Source of the DNA: Apiosordaria backusii
Taxonomy: Eukaryota > Ascomycota > Sordariomycetes > Sordariales > Lasiosphaeriaceae
DNA length: 64,000 nucleotides
Reading direction: 5' to 3'
Assembly (NCBI GenBank): GCA_030549205.1
Contig: JAUKTV010000003.1
Location: 1,612,001 to 1,676,000 of the forward strand
Within the stretch, counting starts at the first letter, position 1, and each line of letters begins with the position of its first letter. A program made the position numbers and the translations under genes. Below are positions 44,091-53,894 of the stretch, in pieces. Under the pieces are notes generated by a model, which saw nothing but the letters and a program-made list of their open reading frames with translations, was not told the DNA's origin and ran no database searches.

Positions 44091-44840
44091 ATGGCGTAAG
44101 TAAACGAAATATCTGTTGTTCCCTTGAGACACTTCAATTTTTGATTCCGTCATACATTATCCTGGATGTCACTTCTATCCAATGATCTACGATACTAACG
44201 ACCTGATTTTCCCAATAGTTACTACATCGTCCTCGTCGTTGTCGACCAGCCTGGGTCGTCTGTCGACTTCTCCCGCTGTGAGTTGTCCCCTACAGCCTTC
44301 CTCTCCCAGTGTCAACATTACCTTTGTATTTCACGCTTGATCTTCAAGTTTCTTTGTGAAATTTTGCCTTCAGGCTGGTGGACACATAGCTACTCGGTTA
44401 CCTCGACTTCCCTGGCTCTGGAGTCCGTGCTCCAGTGGTTTCACCTTAACACCCCCATTTTCAAGCCTAATATAAATCTACTCACTAACATATGGGTTTC
44501 AACAGGCTTCAACCCGCGCCTCCGCCTCGACAAGCAGGTGGACTCTTTGCTGTGCGACTTGGTCAGCCGTGAGATCTGCCCTGTCACGTGGGGGCGGCTC
44601 TGGCGTGATACCATGGTTGGCCTTGCTAGGGCTCCTTCGGGGTCCTACATTGAGGAATGGTACCAAGCCATTCGTCAGGAACTCCTGTGGAGGGGTAAGT
44701 CTCATTATATCATCCCAGCTCTGATGGCTTTCAACTTGTCTTAGTCGTTTGCTAACGCGTTTTCTGTTATAGTCGAGGGGGCCGCACGTCAGGGTCTTTG
44801 TGACGCTGAGCGGTTCTTCTTGACCCCACCGCAGATCTGA
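44091..44840 (+). CDS. Hypothetical protein of about 106-150 aa, four exons with a 5-nt first coding exon
   Basis: Predicted exons: 44091-44095 (ATGGC), 44219-44277, 44374-44694 and 44773-44840. Intron 1 has a canonical GATACTAACG branch; phases agree to a TGA at 44838-44840. Exon 2 reads YYIVLVVVDQPGSSVDFSR. Exon 3 could instead begin at 44506 (acceptor TTTCAACAG, same phase), which would drop 44 residues and give SR-CFNPRLRLDKQV. The C-terminal part (CDLVSREICPVTWGRLW, SYIEEWYQAIRQELLW, GAARQGLCDAERFF) looks helical and coding. No family is recognised. A 34-bp string of its CT-rich leader is duplicated at 46552-46585. Confidence 0.5.
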
Positions 44841-46438
44841 CCTGGCTTGGCATCATCTCCTCGGGGCTGACGATGGCGATCGCTAGACCGCAGTGGTGTT
44901 GTATCAGCTGGGGTGGAAGACTGCGACTGGGCTGGTTCGGAAATGGCGGGACGTGAAAAAAAAAAAAAAAAAGAAAAAAAAAAAAATGAAAACAAAACAC
45001 AAAAAAAGAGGAGGAGGCGGGTGGAGGAGGGTGTATATTATTGTATTTGGGCGGGAGGGTCGGCTTGTAAGTTATTGTATGATTATGGTACTATGGGGTG
45101 GATTTCAGGGAATGTCGCTGCTGCTGGTTGGTGTTTGTTGTTTGCTGTTGCTGTTGCTGTTTGCTGTTTGCTGTTGTTGGGATGGTTGTTGGTCAAGAGG
45201 TGAGTATGACCGCTTTCCCTGATTGTTTTCAGATCTGTTACTGACCCTTCACAGCCCTGATTACCCACCACCGCCAAGCACAACGTTTGTTTCCGTTTCG
45301 AATCACAGAATCGAGCGATTGGTGGCAATGTAAACACCTTTCCCCAGCCCACAGTGGTGCCAGCCGTGGCGATCCCGACGGACAACCAAGATGAGGCGGT
45401 AGCCCACGAGCCTACAAGAAGAACACACCATTCTTAATGTCATGGAGACCTTCGCTTTGGCGGTCATCGGTTCGGTTCGGCTTTCGTGCTCCCTCGTCCA
45501 CCTCCGTGCCACTCATGGCCAGCCTCTTCCAGTGCGCAAAATTGGGAAGCAGTGTACCGTTGGTAAGTAGTTCCAGCCACATTCCATCGGCGAATCGAAT
45601 GGGCACCATACTGACGGATCCTGAAGCCGTTGATGCCCATGCCAGCCTGCCGCGGGCCTGAACAATAGGTACCATCGTGCCTTGGAGACTTCGATATCCC
45701 TCACAGTCTTCTGAAGACATTGGATCCAGATGTTGTCGATCGTCTGGTAAGTAATAACCACAGCGTTTATGATCTGCTTTTCCTCCATATCAGCTGCTGA
45801 CTTGTGGTTTGTGACTAGTACCAACTGCATTGCAAGCGGGACCGACTCGGGGCCAGCCTGAAAGAGACGAAGAGCGACCGCCACTCCCGAGATGCCATCC
45901 ACACGCCGACAAATGCTTGAATTCAATCAATGTCAATGTCTCCCCAAGCTCCCCTGCCCTTTCAATGCTGTGGTTAGCTTCAGAACCGGCTCCGAGGGCA
46001 CAACCGCAGTAATAGCCGCAGGGACCTCGCAAAGATTTCTAGCCTTGGGCGCCTCGGGCAACTTGAGCATCGCCTTATCTGTTATCTCGCGTTCGGCCCC
46101 CCTTCCCTCTCCTCGTCACCGTTGGGACTCCTGAATGCCCCGTGGTCTCTGGAAAATTGCTCAAAATCCTTCCCGTTGCTTGTTTCCTTCCTCACACGAC
46201 ATCCTCGAGAGCTTGACAGTCCCAGAGAAACACAGACCAGGAAGACGACATGGTAGTCCAGCATCACTGGGTGGACATTCCCGCCTTCGGCCCCTCACCT
46301 TCGGAGGGACAGCGAATCCTTCGCTTTTCGCTCAGCAGAGGCAAAGAACTATCCCACCCTCTGGGGTGTGGTCAATCTTGGCACTTTCAGCCAAACTGAT
46401 CTTCCACAATCACTGAAATACAAGACAAGGTACCTGGG
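44841..46438. other. Intergenic with A-rich and GTTTGCT-type tracts and a possible decayed coding region
   Basis: An A-run interrupted by one G lies at about 44957-44988 and a GT/GCT-rich tract at about 45118-45185. On the minus strand (about 46055-45600) three overlapping frames each carry a coding-looking piece (MLKLPEAPKARNLCEVPAAI, then LGETLTLIEFKHLSACGW, then ISGVAVALRLFQAGPESVP), as if one gene had suffered frameshifts. I cannot name it and do not call it. Confidence 0.35.
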
Positions 46439-46738
46439 GTGCGTCGCGGCTCAGATTTCCACCAAAAGGTCATCGGAAACGGCGAGGGCTTCAACCTCAC
46501 CAACAAGAGAGTCCCAGTTGCAGTAAATGTTGGCGAATCGTTGCTCCCCTCTCCTCACCTTCAACCTTTGCTTCAGCAGCAGCAGGTCTCCCCGCAGAAA
46601 ACGGCAAGGTCAAAGAAGAACGTTGATGAGTATAAGATCAAGATTCACATCGCTGAGATCATCAACCGCCACCACTACTTGATCAAGCTCTGTGACGCTT
46701 TGATGACATGGGAGCAGAGTTTGGAATTAGTACACTAG
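46439..46738 (+). pseudogene. Truncated ThrE/Prm10-like (DUF1212) fragment at the edge of the AT-rich block
   Basis: An open stretch without an ATG ends at TAG 46736-46738. Its last third reads KKNVDEYKIKIHIAEIINR and RHHYLIKLCDALMTW. This matches the start of the fungal threonine/serine-exporter-like (Prm10/DUF1212) membrane domain, where R..(Y/F)(I/L)(L/I)KLC.ALM is followed by a GAPTHRLEE motif. Here the motif is lost, leaving only ggagca and ttggaa echoes. The membrane helices are absent: the AT-rich wreckage starts right at the stop. I read it as a gene remnant cut by decay or insertion. Homology is from memory of the family pattern, so moderate. Confidence 0.45.
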
Positions 46739-46855
46739 TATTTAGTACTAGTACTAGTATTTGTAGTATAGTATAGTACTAGTACTGGCTCAGTACTATA
46801 CTAGTCTAGTACTAGTACTATACTAGTACTAGTACTAGTATACTAGTCAGTACTA
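46736..46855. repeat. ACTAGT/TAGTAC simple-repeat block, copy 1
   Basis: Overlapping palindromic hexamers ACTAGT and GTACTAGTAC fill about 120 bp. Similar blocks lie at about 47150-47255 and 57211-57330. Confidence 0.9.
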
Positions 46856-47643
46856 ACAATAAAAATTAAGTATTTTTTATATTAGTATTTTTTATTATTT
46901 TTTTATATATATTATTATATATGGTACTAGTGTATTAGGAATTTTAGTTAATTTAATATTCGAAGTTTTCTTTATTTTTTTTAGATTTTTTTTTGTAAAA
47001 AGATGAAGTTTTAAGGAATAATTAATTATAAATTAAGTATAAGGAATATTAATATAAGGTTAATAGTATTTGAATACTTAAAAAATAATAAAAAATACTA
47101 TAATAAGGCCTACTTTATATTAATAAGTATTAAGAAGTTAAGAAAATACTAGTTAGTACTATTGTAGTACTATTTAGTACTGACTAGTATCAATTAGTAC
47201 TGATTAATACTGATTAGTACTGACTAGTACTGTAATAGTACTAACTAGTATTGACTAATATTATAAAAAAAAAGAAATATATTAATATATAATAGATAAA
47301 TAAAAGTAATTTAATAAAATTAATTAAATAAAACTAAATAAATAAAACTAAACTAAATAAAACTAACTAAATAAAACTAATTAAATAAAACTAATTAAAT
47401 AAACCTAAATACTAAAAAGCTTTATAAACCTTTTGTTCTGTCTTCTTTTTATCCTCTTTGTTACTTTATAATATCTTTTAATATTCCTTTCTTTTTTTTC
47501 TTTTTTTTTAATATTTTCTTCTCTTTTTAATTCCCAAGCTTCCTTTGGAAGGCCTAAATACCGATTAAGCCTTATAAATTCAGTTTGATCTGCTAATTCG
47601 CTTTAAAGCTACTGATTATATTGTAAAGGAAATTGATCTTTAT
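46739..47643. other. AT-rich decayed repeat DNA left of the Helitron
   Basis: Composition changes abruptly at 46.74 kb. Reading frames are closed every few codons in all frames. Aside from the TAGTAC blocks and an (actaaataaa)-type tract at about 47318-47408, nothing is recognisable. TpA is very frequent, as expected after RIP. Confidence 0.7.
47150..47255. repeat. ACTAGT/TAGTAC block, copy 2
   Basis: Repeats of tagtactgactagtac-like units with short spacers, about 300 bp right of copy 1. Confidence 0.85.
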
Positions 47644-47655
47644 CCTGTCCGGAGG
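47644..47655 (+). repeat. Left sub-terminal inverted repeat of the Helitron
   Basis: cctgtccggagg; its exact reverse complement is at 53626-53637. The neighbouring acaat on the left and attgt on the right extend the match loosely. Confidence 0.75.
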
Positions 47656-48187
47656 ACAATATTCCTGCCAAACTTCCAAAAAATCGCATACAAAATTGAT
47701 AAGAGTCTTATCGCTCAAGAGAGATTGGTCGGGGGCTACCGGAGAGTGGGTCCAATTCGGCACCACCTCCAAAACTTATGCAACCGGTACCATTCTGTGC
47801 GTAACTGTATGGCAAATCTAGATCTGAAATCCGATTTCTGAAGGTCCACGAAATGGCTGACATGCAGGCGTTTGAATACGGTTTGAGATCGTGTTTGGGT
47901 GCGCCCGGGCGATTGCGCGCATTGCACGTGATTACGCGCCTTGCCCCACACTGCCTTCCACAAGAATGCCCCACTTTGCCTTTGACCCCCCGCGTCAAAT
48001 TTAATTCCTCCCACTTCAAATTTCTCCTACCGCGAATTTCCATTTCCTCCATTCTTCATCCAACAATCGATCGCACCGCAGACCTCAATCGCACCCCAAC
48101 GCCTTCATTCACTATCCGTCATTTCTAACCGACGCTCCTTTCCTCTGTGGTATTGTTTGCCCGTTATGGCCGGCCTATTCAGTATCC

Positions 48188-51100
48188 ATGGCGGACGAGG
48201 CGGGTGCGGCGGAGGTGGTTTCTTCCAAAGTTTGCTATCTTTGCCGCGTAGAGAAGCCCAGCGACCAATTCTGGTCGGTACGAGGCCCTCGAAGGATCGT
48301 CGTCAATTGCTCGGATTGCCGTAATCGCACGAGGCAACAGGCGAGTCTATCAGTTCTATCTTCCTCCGTTGCTTTACTAACCTTATTCCTAGGTAACCGC
48401 GTCGGCTGCACGCATTTCCAGAGCAGCTGCGATAGCCGGCGGACAAGATCCAGCGGTTGCGCCTCGCCAGAATCTCACCCATACGGTCCTTGCCCAGCGA
48501 TACCGCGAAGGCGGCCGTGTCAGTACGGATACTCCCGAAATGGCTGCTGCTCGCAGCGAGATCTCGTACATCCAGCGACGGCATCGCCTCGAGCGTCGCC
48601 ATGGTGAAGAACCTTCCCAGACCCCGACGATGAGTGGCTTGCTTCGCCAGCAACAAGAGATCCAGGACCCCGCCACCGACCTCCCACCCTCTGCTCAGCC
48701 GAGAGAGCCTGAGGAAGAGATGGAAGCTGACGATGAAGTGCCTCGCGTGGGATCTCTAGTTCCACAGCGACGGCCACCACCCTCACCGTCCACACCTGCT
48801 CGTGGCCGTCGCCGAGGACGACCGCGCCTTGACCGAATTCCTCGCGGCCGACCACGCAGACGCTCCTCCCCCCAACCAGCTCCCCGCGAATTCGACGAGC
48901 CTCCCCCTCAGTTTACAGGGGCCGATTAGGAGTCGCCTCTAACCGCGGAAGACCTCGCCATCAAGGCAGAATTCGACAGGGCACTTGCTGCCGAGCAGAT
49001 GCAATACTGCCCACGGTGCAAAGAGCGGTGGTTCGACATGGAGCTCAAAGGGGATAGGATCTGCAAGCGTTGCCACGATAAGGATGATAAGAAGCGTCAG
49101 GACGAGCCTTTTTTCTTTTCGGCTGCGAACAAGCTGGATTTTGGCCCTGTACCTAATGATCTGCCCAGGCTTGAGCCGTTGGAGGAGATGTTTATTGCGC
49201 GGGTGCACGTCAGCGTCAATGTATTTACAGTACGTAACGAGGATGGAAGCAAAGGGTTTGGTAACTGACAAAACATAGGTTCGTGGGCAGCAGTATAAGT
49301 ATCGTGGGCATGTTGTACACTTCTTGCGTGACGTTGGCAAGGTATATAGTGAGCTCCCTTTGCTACCCAAAGACCTCGATGTCGTTATCCTTCGGCCTCG
49401 TGGTTCCGAGAACGTGGCCCGGATGGATCGGCAGTTCCGCCGACGATTCCGCGTCCGCCGCGCCGCAGTAGAGGCCTGGCTTAAGTTTCTTTCCCTCAAC
49501 CACCCAGGCTACCGAGACTTTACTTTGAATCACGACAATCTTTCCCAGCTCCCCGAAGATGGCAACGTCTTCGACCAGCTAAGCATCCATGAAGTTGACG
49601 AGACCTCGGGTTTGCCTGCCGATTTTGGCCCTGATGTTGACCCGGTCGAGGAGCCAGAGCTGGAAGATTCTGAGGTTATCGACGAAGCCGCAGTGCCCAA
49701 CCTGCTCATCCAGGAGACTGAGCTTAATCAACTCCAGGGCCGTGTCGACAACACCGTCGCTGAGGATACCGAACGGGTCCCCCTACGACACGCCGACCCG
49801 CACTCGGCACACCAGCTACCCATGCCATCTATCCGTCGTACGCCTTTGGATGAATTTAACCAGAAGTACGCACTGCTTTCTTTGGCCTGCCCCACCTTAT
49901 TTCCCCAGGGCGTTGCGGATTTTGTTGAGCCCAGGCAACGCAATATATCCTACCAGGATTATATTGAGCATGCCATAAAGTGGGAGGATGGCCGGTTCGC
50001 TAGGCACCACAGCTTTCGCTTTATTGCCTTGAACACGCTAATGCGTCAGCAAGCACGCAGCAACAGCAAGTTCTATGTCAGTAAGCACCATCGCACGCCG
50101 CTTACCAAGGAGGACCTCCAGCGAGCTCTGGCCGACCCCGAACAGCCAGAAGCTCAAGCGATCTTAAATCGTATCTCGCGTTTTGCGGGTGTGATTAAGG
50201 GCACCCGTCCTTTTTGGTATCGCCGGCGGCGTGAGTGTGAGGCGTTTGCCCACTGCCTTGGCGTCCCAGCTGCCTTCATCACCCAGAGCCCAGCCGACCT
50301 TCATTGGCAGAGCCTATACCGGCACATGCCCGAGTACGAAGAATGGAAGGTTCTGGACGAGCGTGCGCGTATGGCTAAGTCACGTCAGTTGCTGCGTGAG
50401 AACCCGCATATCGCAGCCTGGCACTTCCACTCTCGCAACAAGCTGTTCCGGAAGATTGTGCTCGAGAAGAAGTTCAACCTGGAAGATTATTGGTACCGTT
50501 ACGAGTGGCAAGGCCGCGGCAGCAGCCACGCCCATGGGCTGTATTGGTTCAATGGGAGCCCGGATCCCGACATGTCGACGAAAGATACACGAGACAACTT
50601 TGCGACGGTCTGGGGTTACCATATCACAGCCCTGAACCCACAGCGGGACCAGGGCGCGGACGAGGGCAATCCCCTGTCCGTAGACCCTCTCGAGACCGAG
50701 ATTACCTGGGAGTGGCTCAACCGTATTGTAAACCGATGCCAGCGGCACCATTGTTCCACTACATACTGCCTCCGCCTAACCAAGAGAGATGCGGAGCGGG
50801 CCAGACAGTCGGCAGCCCGAGCAGAAGCCGGTGAGGCCGGTGAGCCAGAGCAACCCCCGCCGCAGCCAACATGCCGGTTCCTCTTTCCCCGCCCCGAGCG
50901 GCCAGCTGCGGGTGTTGTTAGGAGAGCAGGTACGAAATGGTGGCATTTCGAGGCCGAGAGAAACGACACCCACATGAACCAGTACAACCCGATGATCTCG
51001 CTCTGCTGGCTCGCCAACACTGACTGCTCGCCCTGCACCGGCGTACAGGCTGTGATCAACTACGCTGCAAAGTACTGCAGCAAGTCGGAGGCCCAGACCA

Positions 51101-53553
51101 ACACGTACGCGCAGATCGCCCGCGGCATAATGCCTTACGTTTCCGACCGCAACCCCATGCTTTCGTTCGTATCCAAGCTGATGAACAAGCTGGTGGGTGA
51201 GAGGGACTACTCCGCGCAGGAGATCTGCCACATCCTGCTGGGCCTTCCTCTCCAGGACGACAGCCGGGTGGTGCAGAGCGTGGACTGCCGGCCCCGCGAG
51301 CGACACGCCCGGCCCATCGACATCACTGCTGACGGCGAAGTCGAGGAATCCTCGAATGTCTACGACAAATACCTCAACCGGCCGGCACACATGGAGGAGG
51401 TGACGTACTTTGACTTCCTTGAGAACTGGAACTTCAAGGCCCGCGATCCTTCGAGATGGGCTGTGTGGCAACCTCCTGCGCGGCCCAGGGTTTTGTACTA
51501 CTACCCCAGATACAAGCCTGTTCGCTCGCACCAGCAGTGGCCTAATTTCTGCCGTATTAAGCTCCTGCTTAACCATCCTCACCGCCAACCCACGGATCTT
51601 TTACGAGCCGACAACCTGCTGTTTGAAACCTACGAGGTCGCCTACAGGCACTGCGCCATTCATCACGACCACCCCGACGACCATTATGGCGTCGAGGACG
51701 AGGAGGAACCCGAGCCTGACGAGGAGCTGTTTGAGCCTGGCGGTGATGTGGTTGATATCACCCTTGAGGATTGGCACGAGATGGCACGTATGGTACCTGA
51801 CCTCGAGCTTCCCCAGGAGGAGGCAGATTTACTCGGCCGCCGCGACATCGACGTAAACTACGACTGGACCCGCCACATCGGCCTTTATTCCCACGAGCTG
51901 TTTAACGACGGAACCTATTGGACCGAGCTCCGGGGGGATTCTCCCGGCAATTACAACGTCGAGCAGCTCCCGCGCGAGGCCTGTGACACTCTTAACACCG
52001 AGCAGCGGCTGGTGTACGACGCCATTCTAGGACACTACAGGGCAACCAACCGAGGTCAGAACCCAGCCCCGCTCCGGATCCAGGTGGACGGGGGCGGAGG
52101 GACCGGCAAGTCGTACATGGTGAAGGTGATCTCCTCTCGCCTGCAAGCCAAAGCAGCCAGGCGCGGCCAGCCCTCGCCAATCATCCGGGCGGCGCCTACC
52201 GGTGTAGCCAGCAACCGGATCACGGGCCAGACCCTCCATTCCCTCTTCCGGCTCCCGGTGGACGGCAACTACCGCCCGCTCTCGGAAACCCCAACGGTCC
52301 TCAGCTCCCTGCAGCGACAGTTTAGGCCGATCCACTACCTCATCATCGACGAGAAGAGCATGCTGGGGCGGAAAAATCTGGCCTGGATCGATCGGCGGCT
52401 CCGTGAGATCTTCCCCGAGCGCCGCGAGCAGTATCTCGGTGGGCTCAGCGTCATCCTCATAGGCGATTTCTTCCAGCTCCCCCCTGTCATGAGCAAGCCG
52501 CTATACTCTGCGGCGGGTGACTTGCGGGATATGGAGATTGTCGGCCGTAACGTATACCTTTCGTTCGACAAGTCGGTGTTCTTATCCACGGTCCAGCGCC
52601 AGCAGGGTGAGGACCAGGCTCTGTTCCGGCAGGCCCTGCAGGAACTGAGGCAGGCGAAGGTGTCCATTCCGTCGTGGGAGCTTCTCACCTCGAGATGTGC
52701 GATCAAGCTACCCCCGGCCGAGGTGGAGGCTTTTGATAACGCCCTCCGCATCTTTCCCGTCAAGGCGCAGGTTGAAGAGTATAACCATCGGCACCTTCTG
52801 GGCCTGCGAAGGGCGGTTGTCCAGGTGAACGCGACGCACGAGGGCGCCGGCGCAGACAGGGTCAAGTCCTCCGACGCCGGCAACCTGGTCAAACGATTGC
52901 CTCTTTGTATTGGTTGCCGGGTTATGCTGACGAGGAATCTCTGGGCCAACGTTGGCCTCGTGAACGGTGCGCAGGGCACCGTATACGACATCTCGTGGGC
53001 GGAGGGAGCCAACGTAGAAAACGACCCACCGCAGGTTATCATGGTAGCGTTTGACAACTACACCGGGCCGCCGTTCCTGTTGCCTAGCGGGGAAGAGCTT
53101 CGTGATGGGGCTAGGCCGGTGGTTCCAATCCTCAGGGTCCAACACGTGTTTGTTCTTGGGGCTGGCACCGGCCTCCGCAAGCAGTTCCCACTGCTTGTGT
53201 GCTACGCCATCACGGTGCACAAGTCACAGGGCATCACTCTCGACAAGGTGGTTTGTGACATCTCCGAGCCAGAGTTCGCGTCCGGCCTGTCCTACGTAGC
53301 TGTTTCCAGGGTCAAAACACTGGATGGCCTGATGTTTGAGTCGCCGTTTGATCGGAGTAGGATATATTGCGAAGATCCGATACGGAGCATGCAACTGAAG
53401 ATAGCTGATTACGAGACAAGGAGGCTGCAGCGGTTGGGTCCACAGGAAGAGGAGGTTGGGTCGAGTAACATAGGCGGGTATATGAGCTCCGATAGCTCTG
53501 ACATGGAAGAGGAGGATGACTCGAGCGATACAAGCGATGGCTTTACTGTGTAG
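48188..53553 (+). CDS. Helitron Rep/Pif1-type helicase (one in-frame amber codon)
   Basis: Exons 48188-48340, 48393-49229 and 49279-53553 give 1754 codons. Intron 1 is GC-AG (CAACAG|GCGAGT, branch CTAAC); intron 2 is GT-AG. A TAG at 48927-48929 (codon 230) interrupts an otherwise continuous frame. Order of parts: zinc-ribbon-like VCYLCRVEKP...CSDCRN (about 16-46), Arg/Pro-rich linker, a second CxxC pair in the DUF6570-like block (YCPRCKERWFDMELKG; FTVRGQQYKYRGHVVHF), and the Helitron-like N domain with the HUH pair in GRGSSHAHGLYWF (His747, His749) and Y925-AAKY929-CSK. The C-terminal Pif1-family helicase has GGGGTGKS (Lys1274), LIIDEKSMLG, GDFFQLPPV and YAITVHKSQGITL. It would nick and unwind DNA for rolling-circle transposition. 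Upstream of TAG lies GAT, downstream GAG: CAG to TAG is a CpA-to-TpA change. Confidence 0.9.
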
Positions 53554-53625
53554 AGAGAAGATTTAGTTGTGTAGGTTTAGCTGTAGTTGTAATAAACAGT
53601 CTTCAGCAGAACACGGGATTGTTGG

Positions 53626-53637
53626 CCTCCGGACAGG
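53626..53637 (-). repeat. Right sub-terminal inverted repeat of the Helitron
   Basis: cctccggacagg, exact reverse complement of 47644-47655, 73 bp after the helicase stop codon. Confidence 0.75.
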
Positions 53638-53718
53638 TTATTGTCGCTTCGTTTACTCCCCACTTGACCCCAATTGAGTTTGCTCTCCACATACGCACAT
53701 GAAATTCGTGCCCGTGTC

Positions 53719-53809
53719 AAAATTGCCAGGAGCGAGAGTGAGGAAGGAAGCGTCCCGTAGCGCAGCGAAGGGCCACGCGACTGACGAACGAAGCGACGCT
53801 AGCAATTTT
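53719..53809. repeat. Hairpin-forming 3' end sequence
   Basis: Begins aaaattgccaggagcg and ends cgctagcaatttt, so the two ends can pair. The interior is GC-rich with several short pairing segments. It directly precedes the AT-rich flank and probably marks the Helitron's 3' end, or is a small palindromic element lodged there. Confidence 0.55.
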
Positions 53810-53829
53810 ATAACTAAGCGTCTTCGATT

Positions 53830-53863
53830 TCTAAATAATATTAAAATTAATATAAAAAAACTA

Positions 53864-53894
<31 letters not shown>

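Larger units (their letters stand above)
47644..53809 (+). mobile_element. Helitron (probable Helitron2 type) in a GC-normal island
   Basis: A roughly 6.2-kb stretch of normal composition sits between very AT-rich flanks and holds one large Rep-helicase gene on the plus strand. A perfect 12-bp inverted repeat, cctgtccggagg at 47644-47655 and its complement at 53626-53637, flanks the gene. A hairpin-forming sequence (53719-53809) lies after the right copy. Short internal inverted repeats plus a 3' hairpin are features described for Helitron2/Helentron elements. I could not place the exact 5' and 3' nucleotides: no CTRR end followed by T is evident. The limits given are therefore approximate. 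Confidence 0.75.

Noticed and set aside
48303..48855. Long minus-strand frames opposite the Helitron 5' exons
   Set aside because: Shadows of the GC-rich Arg/Pro linker in the plus-strand gene.
52335..53057. 240-codon minus-strand frame opposite the helicase domain
   Set aside because: Antisense shadow; the plus strand carries all helicase motifs.
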